The translations under genes and the position numbers were made by a program. Source: Naematelia aurantialba (Eukaryota; Basidiomycota; Tremellomycetes; Tremellales; Naemateliaceae). From it: a DNA stretch of 64,000 nt. The notes under the pieces are model-generated. The model was not told where the DNA came from. It ran no database searches and saw only the letters and a program-made list of their open reading frames with translations. The stretch is taken from positions 496,001 to 560,000 of the forward strand of contig JAKFAO010000001.1 of the NCBI GenBank assembly GCA_021527695.1. Reading direction: 5' to 3'. Positions 22,601 to 34,000 of this stretch are shown piece by piece. Each line of letters starts with the position of its first letter. Position 1 is the stretch's first letter.

Positions 22601-24408
22601 CGGAAACGTCTTCAATGCACGAGCCACAAAGTGGGGTCATGCTGTTGTTGATAGAACACCTCGGCAAGACGCTCACCAAATTACGTTCGGCCGATATTGC
22701 AACGCTCAACAAACGATTGAAGAAACAGCACCTACCCGGTGATGTAGGGCATCTATCGCGCTCAACGATGCGCAATTTGCATCAGGAGGTTGCAGAGCTG
22801 CGCAACATCTTCCGAGGAGTGGGCGAGATTGGCATGGTCAGCCGAAAGGAATTCAGTCTCCTCGTCAAGCTGCTCAGGGATGTCTTTGCCGAGCTGGTCG
22901 ACCTTCAGGCTATTGTCAACGATGTGACGGTAGAACCGAGGCTTGCGAAGAAGTTGCAGAAAGATGCATATCGGGACGACGACGACCCTGAAGCTCAAGC
23001 TAAACAAGGCGGTGGGCTCGGCTGGATCGCAGCTCCAATCACCAAATTTTTTGTCACCCCGGCTGGTGGAGTCGGTCAAGATGGTGTGCCGAGTCCCAGA
23101 CCGGGGACACGGTTGGAGAGAAGCAGGACGCAAACCATGCCTGTCAAGGCCGCGCCAAAGCTGCAAGCATCAACTTCGGCAACGACGACTCATGTCAGTG
23201 TCGAGTTTGGGGGAACGGGAATCGTCCGACGGGCTTTACCCGCGGTGCCGACTCAGGTTCAGGCCGCGCATGGGACTTCAGGTGTCCATGCACTTCCGTC
23301 CTCGCCGCAGATGGACGGCCAATCGATGGGTACGATGGTGGCGGCTACGGAAAATAATCTGGCGCCACCGACGGTACGTCTCGGCGGATCGAGAGCAGGC
23401 CCCGCCACCCTTCGGCCGGCAAAGTCGCGGGCGAACCGCGACGAGCTTCTGGGGATATTTGCTGGTGCTGCCCGTGTCCCATCGTCAGTGGGTGGCGAAG
23501 CTTGGACCGTGATGCAAGATCATGGGACGACAGCGGGGCACAAAACAGTCCGCGCAGTCAGCTCGCAATACTTTGGTGATCGGACGGTTCGAGCTCGGGA
23601 TTCCCCAACACAACCACGTGCCCGACTTTCAGCTGCCGTTGATGCAGTCATTGATTCGTCCGCAGACCAGCTGGAGGGAGAAGCGTCAGTTGATACACCA
23701 TTCGAGCCCCCGCTGTTAGAGCGGACACTGCGTCCTAGAGGTTTAAGCGACTCGTCAATTCGCTCGACATTTGTCTCGCATGCCAATCCTAGTGATCGGC
23801 TCATCTCGGCATCCACGATCAGTACAGGACCAGCGCCAAGGGCTGTGGCCGTGGCGTATCCTTCGAGCGTGGGTGATCGGGGTGTATTGGCGAGTTTGGC
23901 TAGTCGATTCTATCCCTTCCGTGGGGCTCCTGTGGCTGCGCAAGACACGGCGGTTGTGAATCCCCCTCCCCCGGCGACGGACCAGATGTCAGTGCCAGTC
24001 ACGGACTCACGATCGCCCATTCCTGAGCCGTCTGTGCCTGCGGCTCCAGCTTTCGCAGCGACTTTGGCCAAACCCGTTCCCCCGTCGGAAGGCAGATCTC
24101 CGCCTCGGCCTATTCCCGTCTCGCCAAACTCGCACAATCACTCAAAGGTGAGACGAGAACGGGAACGAGCCGCCAGCCCCGCTCCGACCCCAATTTCGCC
24201 AACGACGATGAGTTCCGGCCAGACCGGCCTATTTGGGATGCTCGCTTCGTCGCTTGTGGAGCAGGCTGAGCAGCTGGCGCTGGCGAGTGAGGACCGCGAC
24301 ATGGCTATGGGTGGCGACGAACTCTTGCGTCAAGGGAGACGGTATGGTGGGAGTGGGGTGAGCGGGAGGGGTGGGGCTGACGGGGGGGCGAAGAGGTCTT
24401 TGGTGTGA
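19679..24408 (+). CDS. Large coiled-coil protein of unknown function
   Basis: I do not recognise the family. The predicted protein has about 1,400 residues. It starts MDGDLALRGSASAYTFDDID, then runs through an Asp/Gly/Ser-rich segment with about 15 consecutive glycines. After an intron (about 20299-20560) comes a coiled coil of roughly 300 residues: EIGNALLQRYEALEKKYQRE, LEKANTTHLQKYADISRKNE, VEERLFDLEKRCEETREELE, DLVASNTLLRHDTTQLTHTL, ESREELRALKEENDELRAAV. A Ser/Pro/Gly-rich segment and a 50-60 nt intron near 22099 lead to a second helical, likely conserved block: MLLLIEHLGKTLTKLRSADI, ATLNKRLKKQHLPGDVGHLS, EVAELRNIFRGVGEIGMVSR, KEFSLLVKLLRDVFAELVDL. The C-terminal third is low complexity and ends KRSLV. 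The layout suggests a cytoskeletal or membrane-contact scaffold, but that is inference only. Confidence 0.75.
19861..19948. repeat. GGT trinucleotide run coding for polyglycine
   Basis: In-frame GGT-rich run (GGTAGTGGT units, then about 14 uninterrupted GGT) in exon 1 of the coiled-coil gene, giving Ser-Gly repeats and then a polyglycine stretch. A length change by whole codons would keep the frame. Confidence 0.92.
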
Positions 24409-24794
24409 TGGTCTCGAGAATCTCTCGTCGCTCCTTGGTGAATCGTGCCTCGTGCAGATGGAGATGGCGAGTGGAGATGGAGCTGGCGATGAGTGGATAT
24501 GGGGCAGTCGGTGTGTGATTGTGACGAGTGCCACTGGTGAGGCGATCAACCTTGTATTGCTTAGTGTTAGCTTTGTTTCGGCACATGCTTCCATCGTGAC
24601 AGTGGGACATGCACGCATTGCATTTTGAGTATGTGCTGCTGGAGCCTAGAGTACCTCATGCTGCCTGCAAGCTACATTGACATGAATTGGGTAAGATTGA
24701 ACTACATCAACGTGGGTATGAGAGTGCTGGGTATACGCTGCACTGGAACGTGTGGGTTGCTGGTATCCCCTCCGGTGTCCGCTTGTCCGTGTCA
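24409..24794. other. Convergent intergenic region, no feature seen
   Basis: 386 bp between the 3' ends of the coiled-coil gene and the hypothetical gene on the opposite strand. No RNA gene or coding signature is visible. Confidence 0.5.
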
Positions 24795-25955
24795 TTATGC
24801 TTGACGGGCACCACCCCCGCCCTGCTTGGCGAGTTTACGCTTCTCCCTCCGCCGCTGGGTCTTGCTCATCCTCTGAACGGTATCACCAGATCCTGTAGAC
24901 TCAACACGGTCATGCTGGTTCGGCCCAGCGTTGTCAACGACGTCACTATCGGCGCCACCGCGTTCTTCGGCACCATCACCATCGCCATTGACATCACCAT
25001 CACCATCGCCATTGACATTGCCATTGCCGTCGACGTCGACGCCATCGTTATCTCCACCGCCATCTCTACCGCCACCGCCACCGCCATCGCTATCGCTCGC
25101 CTGCGATCCAAAACCACCACCAGACTCATAGCCAGCATCCGCGCCAGTAAACGCTCCGGCACGCAGGGCCAAAACCCGCCTGGCGCGCGGAGAGTCCAAC
25201 GCCACCGGACCGGGGAACGGAAAGTCGCCTGAACCGCCTGGGGACGACGTGCTCGTCGTTGTTGTGGTCTGTTGGTCCAAGGCAAAAGAGGCAGGTGAAT
25301 CGATGGTAGTCACGGCGCGGTCATCTCCATCGACACGGTAATTCGTCTTTGACCTTGCCGCTGTCCCTGCCTCTCGCACGGCCAGCGGAGAGAGTGGGCG
25401 TGGTGACGGCTCCAGCCCCGGCAAAGGCGGAGCAGTAGCTGCAGGGTGCTGACGAGGCTGAGGCTGAGCTTGGAGAAGCTTCATTTTCGCCTTCTTGCTC
25501 ATCAACAGATCGGTCGTGCTTTTCCGCTTCCCCTTGCCTACGATCCGAGTCCTCGACTCCTCCTCTTCCTCGTCCTCTCCTTCGTCTTCATCCTGCTTAT
25601 TCCCTGCCCTAAGCCCAGTCTTCTCCTTGTCCGCTTCCAGTCCCAATCTAGTTCCCTTTTGAGCCTCGCGTCGCAGTCTCAACCTCTTGTCAAGCGCCAT
25701 CAACCCAGCCGCCCCTCCGCTCGGCCCCCGTGACGAGCTCGAGCCCGAGGCTAGGATGTCTGGATGCCCTAGTCCGCGCTTATCGTTCTCCCCGCCCATG
25801 GTCGCTGCCCGCCGCATCGCGATATTGAACTCCGCCGCTCGTTGAGCCTCGGTGCGGCGCGTGCCGAAATCTGCCGGAATCCAGGCATCAATGGACGAGG
25901 TGAAGAGGGAGGCGGAGAGGGACAGTGCCTCGGGAGTTATTGCTGGGCCGGACAT
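24795..25955 (-). CDS. Hypothetical protein with conserved-looking N-terminus and Gly/Asp/Asn repeats
   Basis: Single-exon gene of about 386 residues that I cannot assign with confidence. The first 45 residues look like a real folded or linear motif (MSGPAITPEALSLSASLFTS, SIDAWIPADFGTRRTEAQRA, AEFNIAMRRAA). The rest is low complexity: a Glu/Asp run (DEDEGEDEEEEESRTR), a basic nuclear-localisation-like stretch (GKGKRKSTTDLLMSKKAKMK), and a long Gly/Asp/Asn repeat (NGNVNGDGDGDVNGDGDG). It ends in a basic tail, KTQRRREKRKLAKQ. The composition suggests a nuclear or nucleolar protein. The open frame extends 72 bp upstream to 26027, but the Met at 25955 is the better start since the extra residues are Cys/Ser-rich and unlike a domain. 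It is divergent from TOM40. Confidence 0.65.
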   Translation of the reverse strand: MSGPAITPEALSLSASLFTSSIDAWIPADFGTRRTEAQRAAEFNIAMRRAATMGGENDKRGLGHPDILASGSSSSRGPSGGAAGLMALDKRLRLRREAQKGTRLGLEADKEKTGLRAGNKQDEDEGEDEEEEESRTRIVGKGKRKSTTDLLMSKKAKMKLLQAQPQPRQHPAATAPPLPGLEPSPRPLSPLAVREAGTAARSKTNYRVDGDDRAVTTIDSPASFALDQQTTTTTSTSSPGGSGDFPFPGPVALDSPRARRVLALRAGAFTGADAGYESGGGFGSQASDSDGGGGGGRDGGGDNDGVDVDGNGNVNGDGDGDVNGDGDGAEERGGADSDVVDNAGPNQHDRVESTGSGDTVQRMSKTQRRREKRKLAKQGGGGARQA

Positions 25956-26261
25956 GCTGCTGGCTGTACAGCTGCGCGAGCTGCAGAGTCCACAGAGCTG
26001 CAGCCCAGACGACTTGTACGCCCGCACTGCCTAGCAAGGCGGGCAGTGAGTAGGTGACGAGGGAGAGATGAGGGAGCAGAGGGAGAAAGTGGAGGAAAGG
26101 AAGGAGCAGGTGCCACATTTACGGGAATTGGCGAAATCTGGAAAAAGACGGGGGCCACTCTGTCATTTGCATCTCTTCAGCGCTTTGTGTGTCCATCGTC
26201 GCCGACAGCATCCCCTTGCTCCTCTGCTTTCAGGACCCCTCACCTGCTCCGTGGCGATAGC
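25956..26261. promoter_or_regulatory. Divergent promoter region, hypothetical gene and TOM40
   Basis: 306 bp between opposed starts. No assigned motif; a purine-rich GGAGAGATGAGGGAGCAG segment lies near 26060. Confidence 0.45.
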
Positions 26262-27777
26262 ATGTCGTTCAACGAAAAGGCGCCAGCGCCCACGGCGTTC
26301 GCACCCTACCTCGATGCCGTGACCAACCTGTTCCACCCAGTCGCCGGTCCCGTCTTCAACACCTATGCGAGATTTCACGGATGGAAGGAGAGCATGGGGC
26401 TGGTACAGCCCGGCACTGTCGAGAACGTCTCCAAAGAGGTCTCAAGTGGGTAGCATGTGTATTATCACCCGGTCGCCCACTTGCTACTTCCTAGTTCGAG
26501 CCTTACGTTGGGAGACGTCGGATGTTGTGGCGGGATGCTGATGGAGTAGATGTGCATTTGGCCAACTGGTTCTTCGATGGAGCGAGAGCAGATGTCGCCA
26601 AAGTCGTCTCTGCAAACCCAGCCTTCCAGCTCACACACTCGTTCGCCCTCGGCTCGTCGAGCAAGCCAGCAAATTACAACTTTGGGGCCATCTTTGCGAA
26701 TGCCTCGGTGCGTTTGCGTCCTCCTCTTGAATCCGTCCTCAGTAACGCATCCTCTGCCTTCCGTTGTTTAGAATCCCTCTTGAACTCCCTGTCACTCGCT
26801 TATGGAGACTGAGAGCATTGCTGATGAGCGTAGACATTTCTGCAAGGCGGTGTTGACGGAGAAGGAGTTGTGACGATGCGGGCAAACCAGACTTGGTCGC
26901 CTAGTAACCTTACCAAAATCCAGGGGCAGGTGCGTACCCTTCCCCAGAGGCAGCCTGGTACTTCGAGACAAGCGGTCTTCTGATATAAGCAGCTGTACAA
27001 CAAGCCAGGGCAATCGATGCTCCAAATCGAGCACGACTATCTCGGCCCCCACCACTCGCTCAGCTTGAAGACGATGAACCCCGGCGTACTGGACGGCACA
27101 GGAATCCACTTTGTCTCGCTCCTCCAATCAGTGTCACCCCGGTTGTCGGTCGGCTTTGAGACAATCATCCAGCGCCCACAGCCTGGGATTCTCGAGACGT
27201 CGACGTCGTACCTCGCCAAACTGACGTCGCTCCCCTCCCTTGCCCCGTCGGCCTCGGCAGCCCTCACTCCAGTCGGCCATGCGCCCATCCCGCAGCCGTT
27301 CACCCCGTCGTGGATCGCTACCGCCCAGCTCCAGCCAAGCGGCAACATCCAGACGACCTACTTCCAGAAACTGAGCGACAAGGTAGACGTCGCCCTCGAC
27401 TTCCAGACTATCATCCAACCCGCATCAATGATGGGTCCCGCCAAGCGAGAGGCTATCACCACCCTCGGCGCAAAGTACGACTTTAGGATGGCGACCTTCA
27501 GGGGACAGATCGACAGTAATGGTAAAGTCGGGATGTTGCTTGAACAGCGCTTCACCCCAGCCTTTGCATTCATGGTATCAGGCGAGATCGACCACGCAAA
27601 GGTAGGTTGTTTTTCCACTTACCACCCGACATCTATCTTCTCATACAGAAGATTTCTGTGAGAACGCAGAACTGACTCGACCAGAACGCATCCCGCTTCG
27701 GGGTGGGCATCATGATCGAGTCGTCTACCATGACTCAGGAGGAGATGATTGCCGCAGGCATGTTGCAGCCAGCGTAA
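26262..27777 (+). CDS. TOM40: Mitochondrial outer-membrane import channel TOM40
   Basis: Beta-barrel pore of the TOM complex through which nearly all nuclear-encoded mitochondrial proteins enter. Exon 1 starts MSFNEKAPAPTAFAPYLDAV, then NPFHPVAGPVFNTYARFHG-like sequence and GTVENVSKEV, the N-terminal helix region. The barrel follows with VHLANWFFDGARADVAKVVS, NPAFQLTHSFALGSSSKPAN, YNFGAIFANASTFLQGGVDG, EGVVTMRANQTW, LYNKPGQSMLQIEHDYLGPH, HSLSLKTMNPG and LDGTGIHFVSLLQSVSPRLS. The C-terminal strands are GAKYDFRMATFRGQIDSNGK, VGMLLEQRFTPAFAFMVSGE and RFGVGIMIESS. Four introns of 60-140 nt interrupt it; the junction of exon 1 with VHLAN is approximate. Length is about 350 residues, normal for Tom40. 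Unlike VDAC, it carries the Tom40-specific NPAFQLTHSF block. Confidence 0.93.
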
Positions 27778-28060
27778 TTGGTGGGAGCTGGCGAATCTCA
27801 GCAGCAGCGAAAAGGTGTAGGAGCAGGGACACGGAGGAGCCACAAGGTATAGAAGGGATACTCGGCGTCGATACCATACTCTTAGCGCGCCAATCGTGTA
27901 TCATTTTGCATGCATCACCTTTCCAACACCGTCAGCGCTCACATAAGCTGTTCACGATGTCGACGGTGGGACGGAACCAAATTATGACTTTTCGTGACTT
28001 GGGCTCTGCCAACTCTACTGCCATTGTTCGTGTCCTTCACTGTACTCTTCTCAACTCAAA

Positions 28061-31000
28061 ATGCCAGCTCGGCGGTCGCAACGACGCGAAGTTGCGTCAG
28101 AGCCGACGGCAGCCTTGAACGGCTCAAACGACATGCTCGCTGAGCTGGAAGGGCTGTCGCAGCGGCTTGCCTCGGCGGTTGGGACTTGGGACGATGGCGG
28201 ACAAGAAACCACCACTACCTTGCTTGCCTCGCTCCTCCGTTCGAGCACCTCGTCTTCTTCGTCATCCTCTCCGTCCTATTCGCCATCAATAGCGACCTCG
28301 CACTTGATTCTGTCTCTCCTCACCTCGTCGTTATCCGCCGACGCCCTCGCTGAAGCATTCACGACGGTCCTGGCTGCTTTAGATGGAGATCTGAGGGAGG
28401 ACCAAGTTGCCGTGTTTGCCGAGGCGCTGTCGGATGTCGCTGATGAGCTGCATGAGACCGAGGAGGACTGTAGGGACCTGCAAGGCATAGTGAGCGATGG
28501 TGATAGACAGGGAAATGGGGCGGACAGCGGCGCCTGGGTTGGGGAGAAGGGCCTGGAAGTGATCAAGATTCTCTGTGTGAGTAGACCACTCTCATCCTGC
28601 CCACGGTCACATAATACTCCTTTCCTCCTTCTCCCCTCTCGCCTCTGACGAACACCCACCGCACATGTATCGTGGGCTGGATCGTTCTGCAGCTCTCAGA
28701 TGGACGCTTGTGTGACTCGTCTGACATATGTAGGCATCTGGTTACATCCCATCGATCATCCCAAACCTCATCCTCACTCCCGACTATCCTGCGCCAGGCG
28801 GCAGCCGTAATCCTCCTCGACTGGCCGCGCTGTCGAAAGCCGAGTTGTATCCCCCCAATATGGCGCCGCCGGGGGTACAGCGGGCTTCAGTCAAGCGCAA
28901 CACCACCCTATTTTACAAGCAGTCCAAATACAATCTCCTACGAGAGTCTTCGGAAGGTTTTGCAGCGCTCATCGTGCTTCTTACCGGACCCGAAGCTCTC
29001 CCTCACAACTCATCGACAGGTGGCGAAGACGTTGATGATATCGAGGCCCGCCAAAACCGCGCACAGCGCGTCTGGCCCAAGATACTTTCGCTCATCGGTT
29101 ACTTCAATCTGTCTCCCCCTCGGGTGCTAGACCTCGTCCTGGAAATTGCTAGCAAGAACGTCACAAATCACTGGCGATTTTACCTCGACCTCTTGCGATG
29201 TTCGCCGTGGGGCCAGTCGGCGCTAGCAGCGGAACAAGAGGATAAGAAAGGAAAGGGAAAGGCGAATGGCTCCAGCTGGGCAAGTGACGAGTTGACGACT
29301 CTCGAGGAGGCATTGAGACTGGACGGAGACCGGGTACTGGCGCAGGTCCTGGGTGTCAAGTTCAGCTTTGCCAAAGTGAGTCTGACATGGAGCTTCCGGC
29401 TGTCAGACATGCTGATCAGTTAGAAAACGGATGTCTCGAAAACCGAGGAAGGCGTAGTAACAGGCCAGTATATGCTTGCTGCCTTACTCGTCAAGCATCG
29501 CTTCATCAGTCTTGCAGATCTCCCACCATTCGTGAGCATCCCCGTCGCATGTGGTTAGACGGAGCCCCTGACTACGCAGCTCTCACCGGATGATGAACAA
29601 ATGGAAGTAATCTGCAGAAATTGGAAAGAAGCGGTCGGAGCCAAGCAAGGCAACGCTTTGGCGAATGCGGCGATGCTGGTGGACGACGAACCTACTCCCA
29701 CGGCGAACGGCGACAAGTCGACCATTGCGGAGGAAGGAGCTGAGCCTGCAAAGCCGCCGGCTGAACAGCGCGTCATCCTCTTACAGGCGTTTCTGTCGAT
29801 CGGAGACGTTCCGAGCGCACAATACTTGCTTGCGAAACACCCTTGGCTGGCACAGAGTCATCCTGCTATTGCTGATCTGATTGTGCGGATTGTCGATAAC
29901 GCACTGGAGGAGCTCTACGTCAGCTCTTGCCCTACCCCTCCAGACCTCAATGAGAGCCTAGAAGAGATCCATAACGACGCGGTACCGCCTCGATCGTTGC
30001 GGTCGTCTCCCGTCTCGCCTCGTGAGACCGTTCTCACCATGTTGGCTCCGACACCTCCATCCACTCGTACTAAAGATTTCGCCTTCTTCTATCCAGAATG
30101 GAATCGCGGTCTGGAGCGCTGGCAGACGCCGCTAGATATCCATACTCGAGGCTTGAGATGGCTGTCTCTCGTGCGAGGTCTCGCAGGACGGTCGCCGAGC
30201 ACAATGGTCAAGATATGTCGGATTGGAGCTGCATATTTCCAGAACTTGCGAAAGGAGAAAGAAAGTGAGATTGGTCTTGGTCATCGAGCAAAGACGCTAT
30301 CTGAACAGAGTGCCGTCGAGGTGAGTGCTTCCCAATTGATATATGCCTAAATTACACGGCTGATCTTGTCAGCCCACTGCTGAGCAGATGAGACCATGGC
30401 TCGATATCATTCGCCGGAGCCTTCTGCCAGCCTTATCCGCCTCGGACCTTGCTGCCAGCTTTGATCTCGAGCTGTGGGCACTTGTCGGACATTTCCCCTA
30501 CACCGTCCGATACGCCCTGTACGGCGAGTGGCGAGATAGTACTTGCTTTGTCGGCTCAAACGACTCGTGCCCCATTGCCGCCCGAGCGGCAAGGCAGAGT
30601 AAGGCCGATGTCAAAGCTCAGCTCAAGAGGGTCACCGCGCCGACTACTACGCCGGGCCAAGGTGCGACGGCAGTTATTGACCGACGTCCAGCGCGCAAGC
30701 TCGCCAAGCTCAGTCATGCGAATCCATGCGCCTTGTGGATTGTTGCTCTCAATCAGGTCAAATCGTATTCCAATATCGGCGAGTTCATCATCGAAGCTGG
30801 ACGGTATATGAACCAACTGTCCATGGACGTTGCAACATTCACCCTCGTGGATGCTCTATCGAATCCTCATGACTCGGACCCCGAAGGTCGTAAAGCGCCT
30901 GCTACATATGACTGGCGTTTAGGCGATTCCGGCTCACCTTCTGCCCCTTTACAGAGTGAGCTTCCCGCCGTTTGGTTGAAGACCCAAGCTGATGCGGTTC

Positions 31001-34000
31001 AGATGTCGCTGCGTTTGTTGCAGATTTCAATCGTCGGTACGGGACCATGGATCTCCTACCTGTTCTTCAATTCATCATCAATCGCCTTGTCGCTCGGGAA
31101 TCAGTAGACCTCGTCATTCTCGACAAGTTATTGGAAGTGATGTCTGGTAACCCTCCGATTGAAAACAACGCATTCTCAGCGGACCAGTTACAAGCTTTCG
31201 CCGGTGGTCCGGAATTATTACGTGAAGCTTTCACGGCCACGATGGTAGATATTGCCGACCCGGCGGGAGGTCAAGGAGGCTCCACAAAGCCCAAGAGCAC
31301 AAAGAAGAGCTTGCCTCGATTCATGAATATGCTCAAGGAGGCCGGAATGGCGATCCCACTCGAGATCGCATTGGCGCAGACAAAGCTAGAATTACTGGAT
31401 AAAATGGAAGGATTGCCAATCAAGGCTATCGCGGCTACTCAGGATGCGGTGCGTATGGAACAGACAGAAGGTCCGAGTGTCGTTGCTGATCGGGCGTGAC
31501 GCACAGGTGCATGATACGTTTATTCGATACACCGATCTGCTTAGCGAACAGCTCTCTCCCGCTGAACATATCGCCCTTACACCGGACCTACGTGCATTGG
31601 TGACAGATTACGGGCTCAAGTACTCCCTTGCATTCCAGATCCTACGCCCGCGGCTGGTTGCGGAGCTCGCAGCTGCAACAGCCGACGATAAAGCTGCTCT
31701 TAGACAACGTCTTGCTTCGGCCAAAGAAGCGCTCAGCTTGCAGATCCCATCGCCTGTCAAGGAGAACGCGTCGCTTCCCCCGTCGCCGACTTCGCCATCG
31801 GTAGATTCCGACGGAGAACGAGATGGCGATGTCCCTATGGCTAGTATTGCTGGAAATGGCTCTGGAACAATCCCACCACCAAAGAAGAGGGTAAGTTTCC
31901 AGGCTACCTGGACTCGCTGTCATGGCTTCTAGGCTTTACGCTACTTGTGCTGACCACTGAAGAATCGGTCGCGGGATTTCCCGAAAGCCCTGCGACCTAC
32001 GATGGAGCAAGCGCGAGATCTGTTGCCTTTAGAAGTCAACAATCTATTGAGGTATGTTTATCAAGTGGACCTGGGATGCGATTGTACAGAGCCATATCGC
32101 TGACTTGCCTTGTTTGTGCCTTGTCAGCGCTCCGTTCTTCGTCATCTTTTGGCAGCTAGTCATGTCGGATATCGCAGTGTCCACAGAGGCGTATACCAAA
32201 GCCGACGCACGGCTGAAGTCTCTCATCGCTAGAGTGCAGGGCTTTATCGTCCCTCAGACGAAGGAGTCGGAGAAACAAAGCGAGATCAAGCGCTTGGAAG
32301 GGAGGAGGACGGCGTTAAGTGCGGAACGAGAGATGCAGCAGAAGGCGGTGGAAGGTATGAAGCGGAGATTGCAGAAGGAGAGCGCGAGGTGGTTTGGCAA
32401 AGGTCAGCCTGGTCGTCTCCTCTCTTCTCACTCACGGTGCTCGTGAACCACGGAGCTTGACATTCTTTCGTGGTTTATGTAGTGTTCGTGATGCAGTGAA
32501 GCTGACAATCCCAGGCATCGCGGCCAGCAACCAACAAAAAGCTCTCAGCTTCCAACTCCATCAGTACTGCTTCCTCCCTCGAGCGGTGCATCACCCGGCG
32601 GATGCAGTGTTTGTTGCGCGGTTCATCAAGATGGCGCATGAGTTTGGGACGCTTTCCTTCTCCACTCTCTTCGCATACGAGCGTGTAAGTCTGGCCTTAC
32701 CTGACTTGACTCGCGCAGTATCTGACTGCAAACCAGTTCTTCGATTCTGGCTTGGCGGCATGTCTTTTCTCCATGACAATCGACGAAGCTCGCAACTATG
32801 GTATGTTGCACTGATATCCAAGTTCGTCCGGCTGACGACTACAGGACGGTGCCTCTCGACTATCATGACTGACCTGGACGCTTGGCATAACGACGAAGCT
32901 GTATACAAGCGCGAGGCACTGGGTATAACAGACAAAGCGGAGGACGGTACAGATGCCGTAGCCCAGCTTCCAGGCATGTTCTTCCGGACCAGAACAGGAG
33001 TCGAGCCCCGCCCTATGACCTGGAACCAGTTCCGCCAGATCTACGCCAAGTTCCACACCAACTTGTCAAGGGTGCGTGGCGTGCCCTTCTCCTCACTTGA
33101 CGACTCACCTTCCTCCTCGCCTCGCGCTTCACCTTTCTCCTCACCTCACGGTTCACCTTTCTCCTCACTTCACGCTTCACCTTCCTCCTCACCTCGCGCA
33201 TCACACGCTCCAGGGTGAGCCGTCCGCTGATCTAGGCGCAGGCCCTCGATTCGTGTTTCGCCCAGGGCGAGTTTATACACGTCCAGAATGCGTTGACAGT
33301 CGCGCTGGAGGTGATCAAGTCGTTCCCTCTGATCAAGGATCATCGCGATACCCTCAACACGACCCTGAAGGGGCTCGACCTGAAGCATATGCCTGATCTG
33401 GAGACTCAGACTGACTCGTACGTCTTGAGGCGTAGTTGGCTTCTAGCTTCGCTGCATCCTTTGGCATCTCTGGTTTCCAAGCATTGCCTATACCACTCAC
33501 ATCTATATCCTCTGTAACGCTCACATCAAGATCCTTTCCAACGCTTCTGACATTGCGCTTAGGTACAAGAAGCGACTTGAAGCTCTACCCAGGCAGCGAA
33601 CGCTGCTTGGCTTTGACGAATTTGTAAGTTGCCGATTCTCCTCTTGCCTCCCTCGCCAACGACTGCTCTACGCCCGATCGGTGCCGTATCTTCCATCCTC
33701 CCTTCAGCCGCACAGTCCCTTGCACCCTCCCTTCAAGGACGAGTCCCTCAATCCCCCTTCAGCCGAACTGTCTCTCGCACCCTTGCTTCCCATCGAGAAG
33801 CAAAAATCAGATAGCCCGGGAGCTCACATCTTCAGATCGGCATTCTCAAGCCCAAGGTCGTTACCTCCGCTCCGCCATCTGGACCGGCAAAAGGTCCACC
33901 CACCGCCCCTCGCTCGGCCTCGGGCGCCCACATTGCGTCAACGGGAACGTCGACGCCTGTAGCGACGACGAATGGTGCAGTGACTCCGGCGCCTGCGCCG

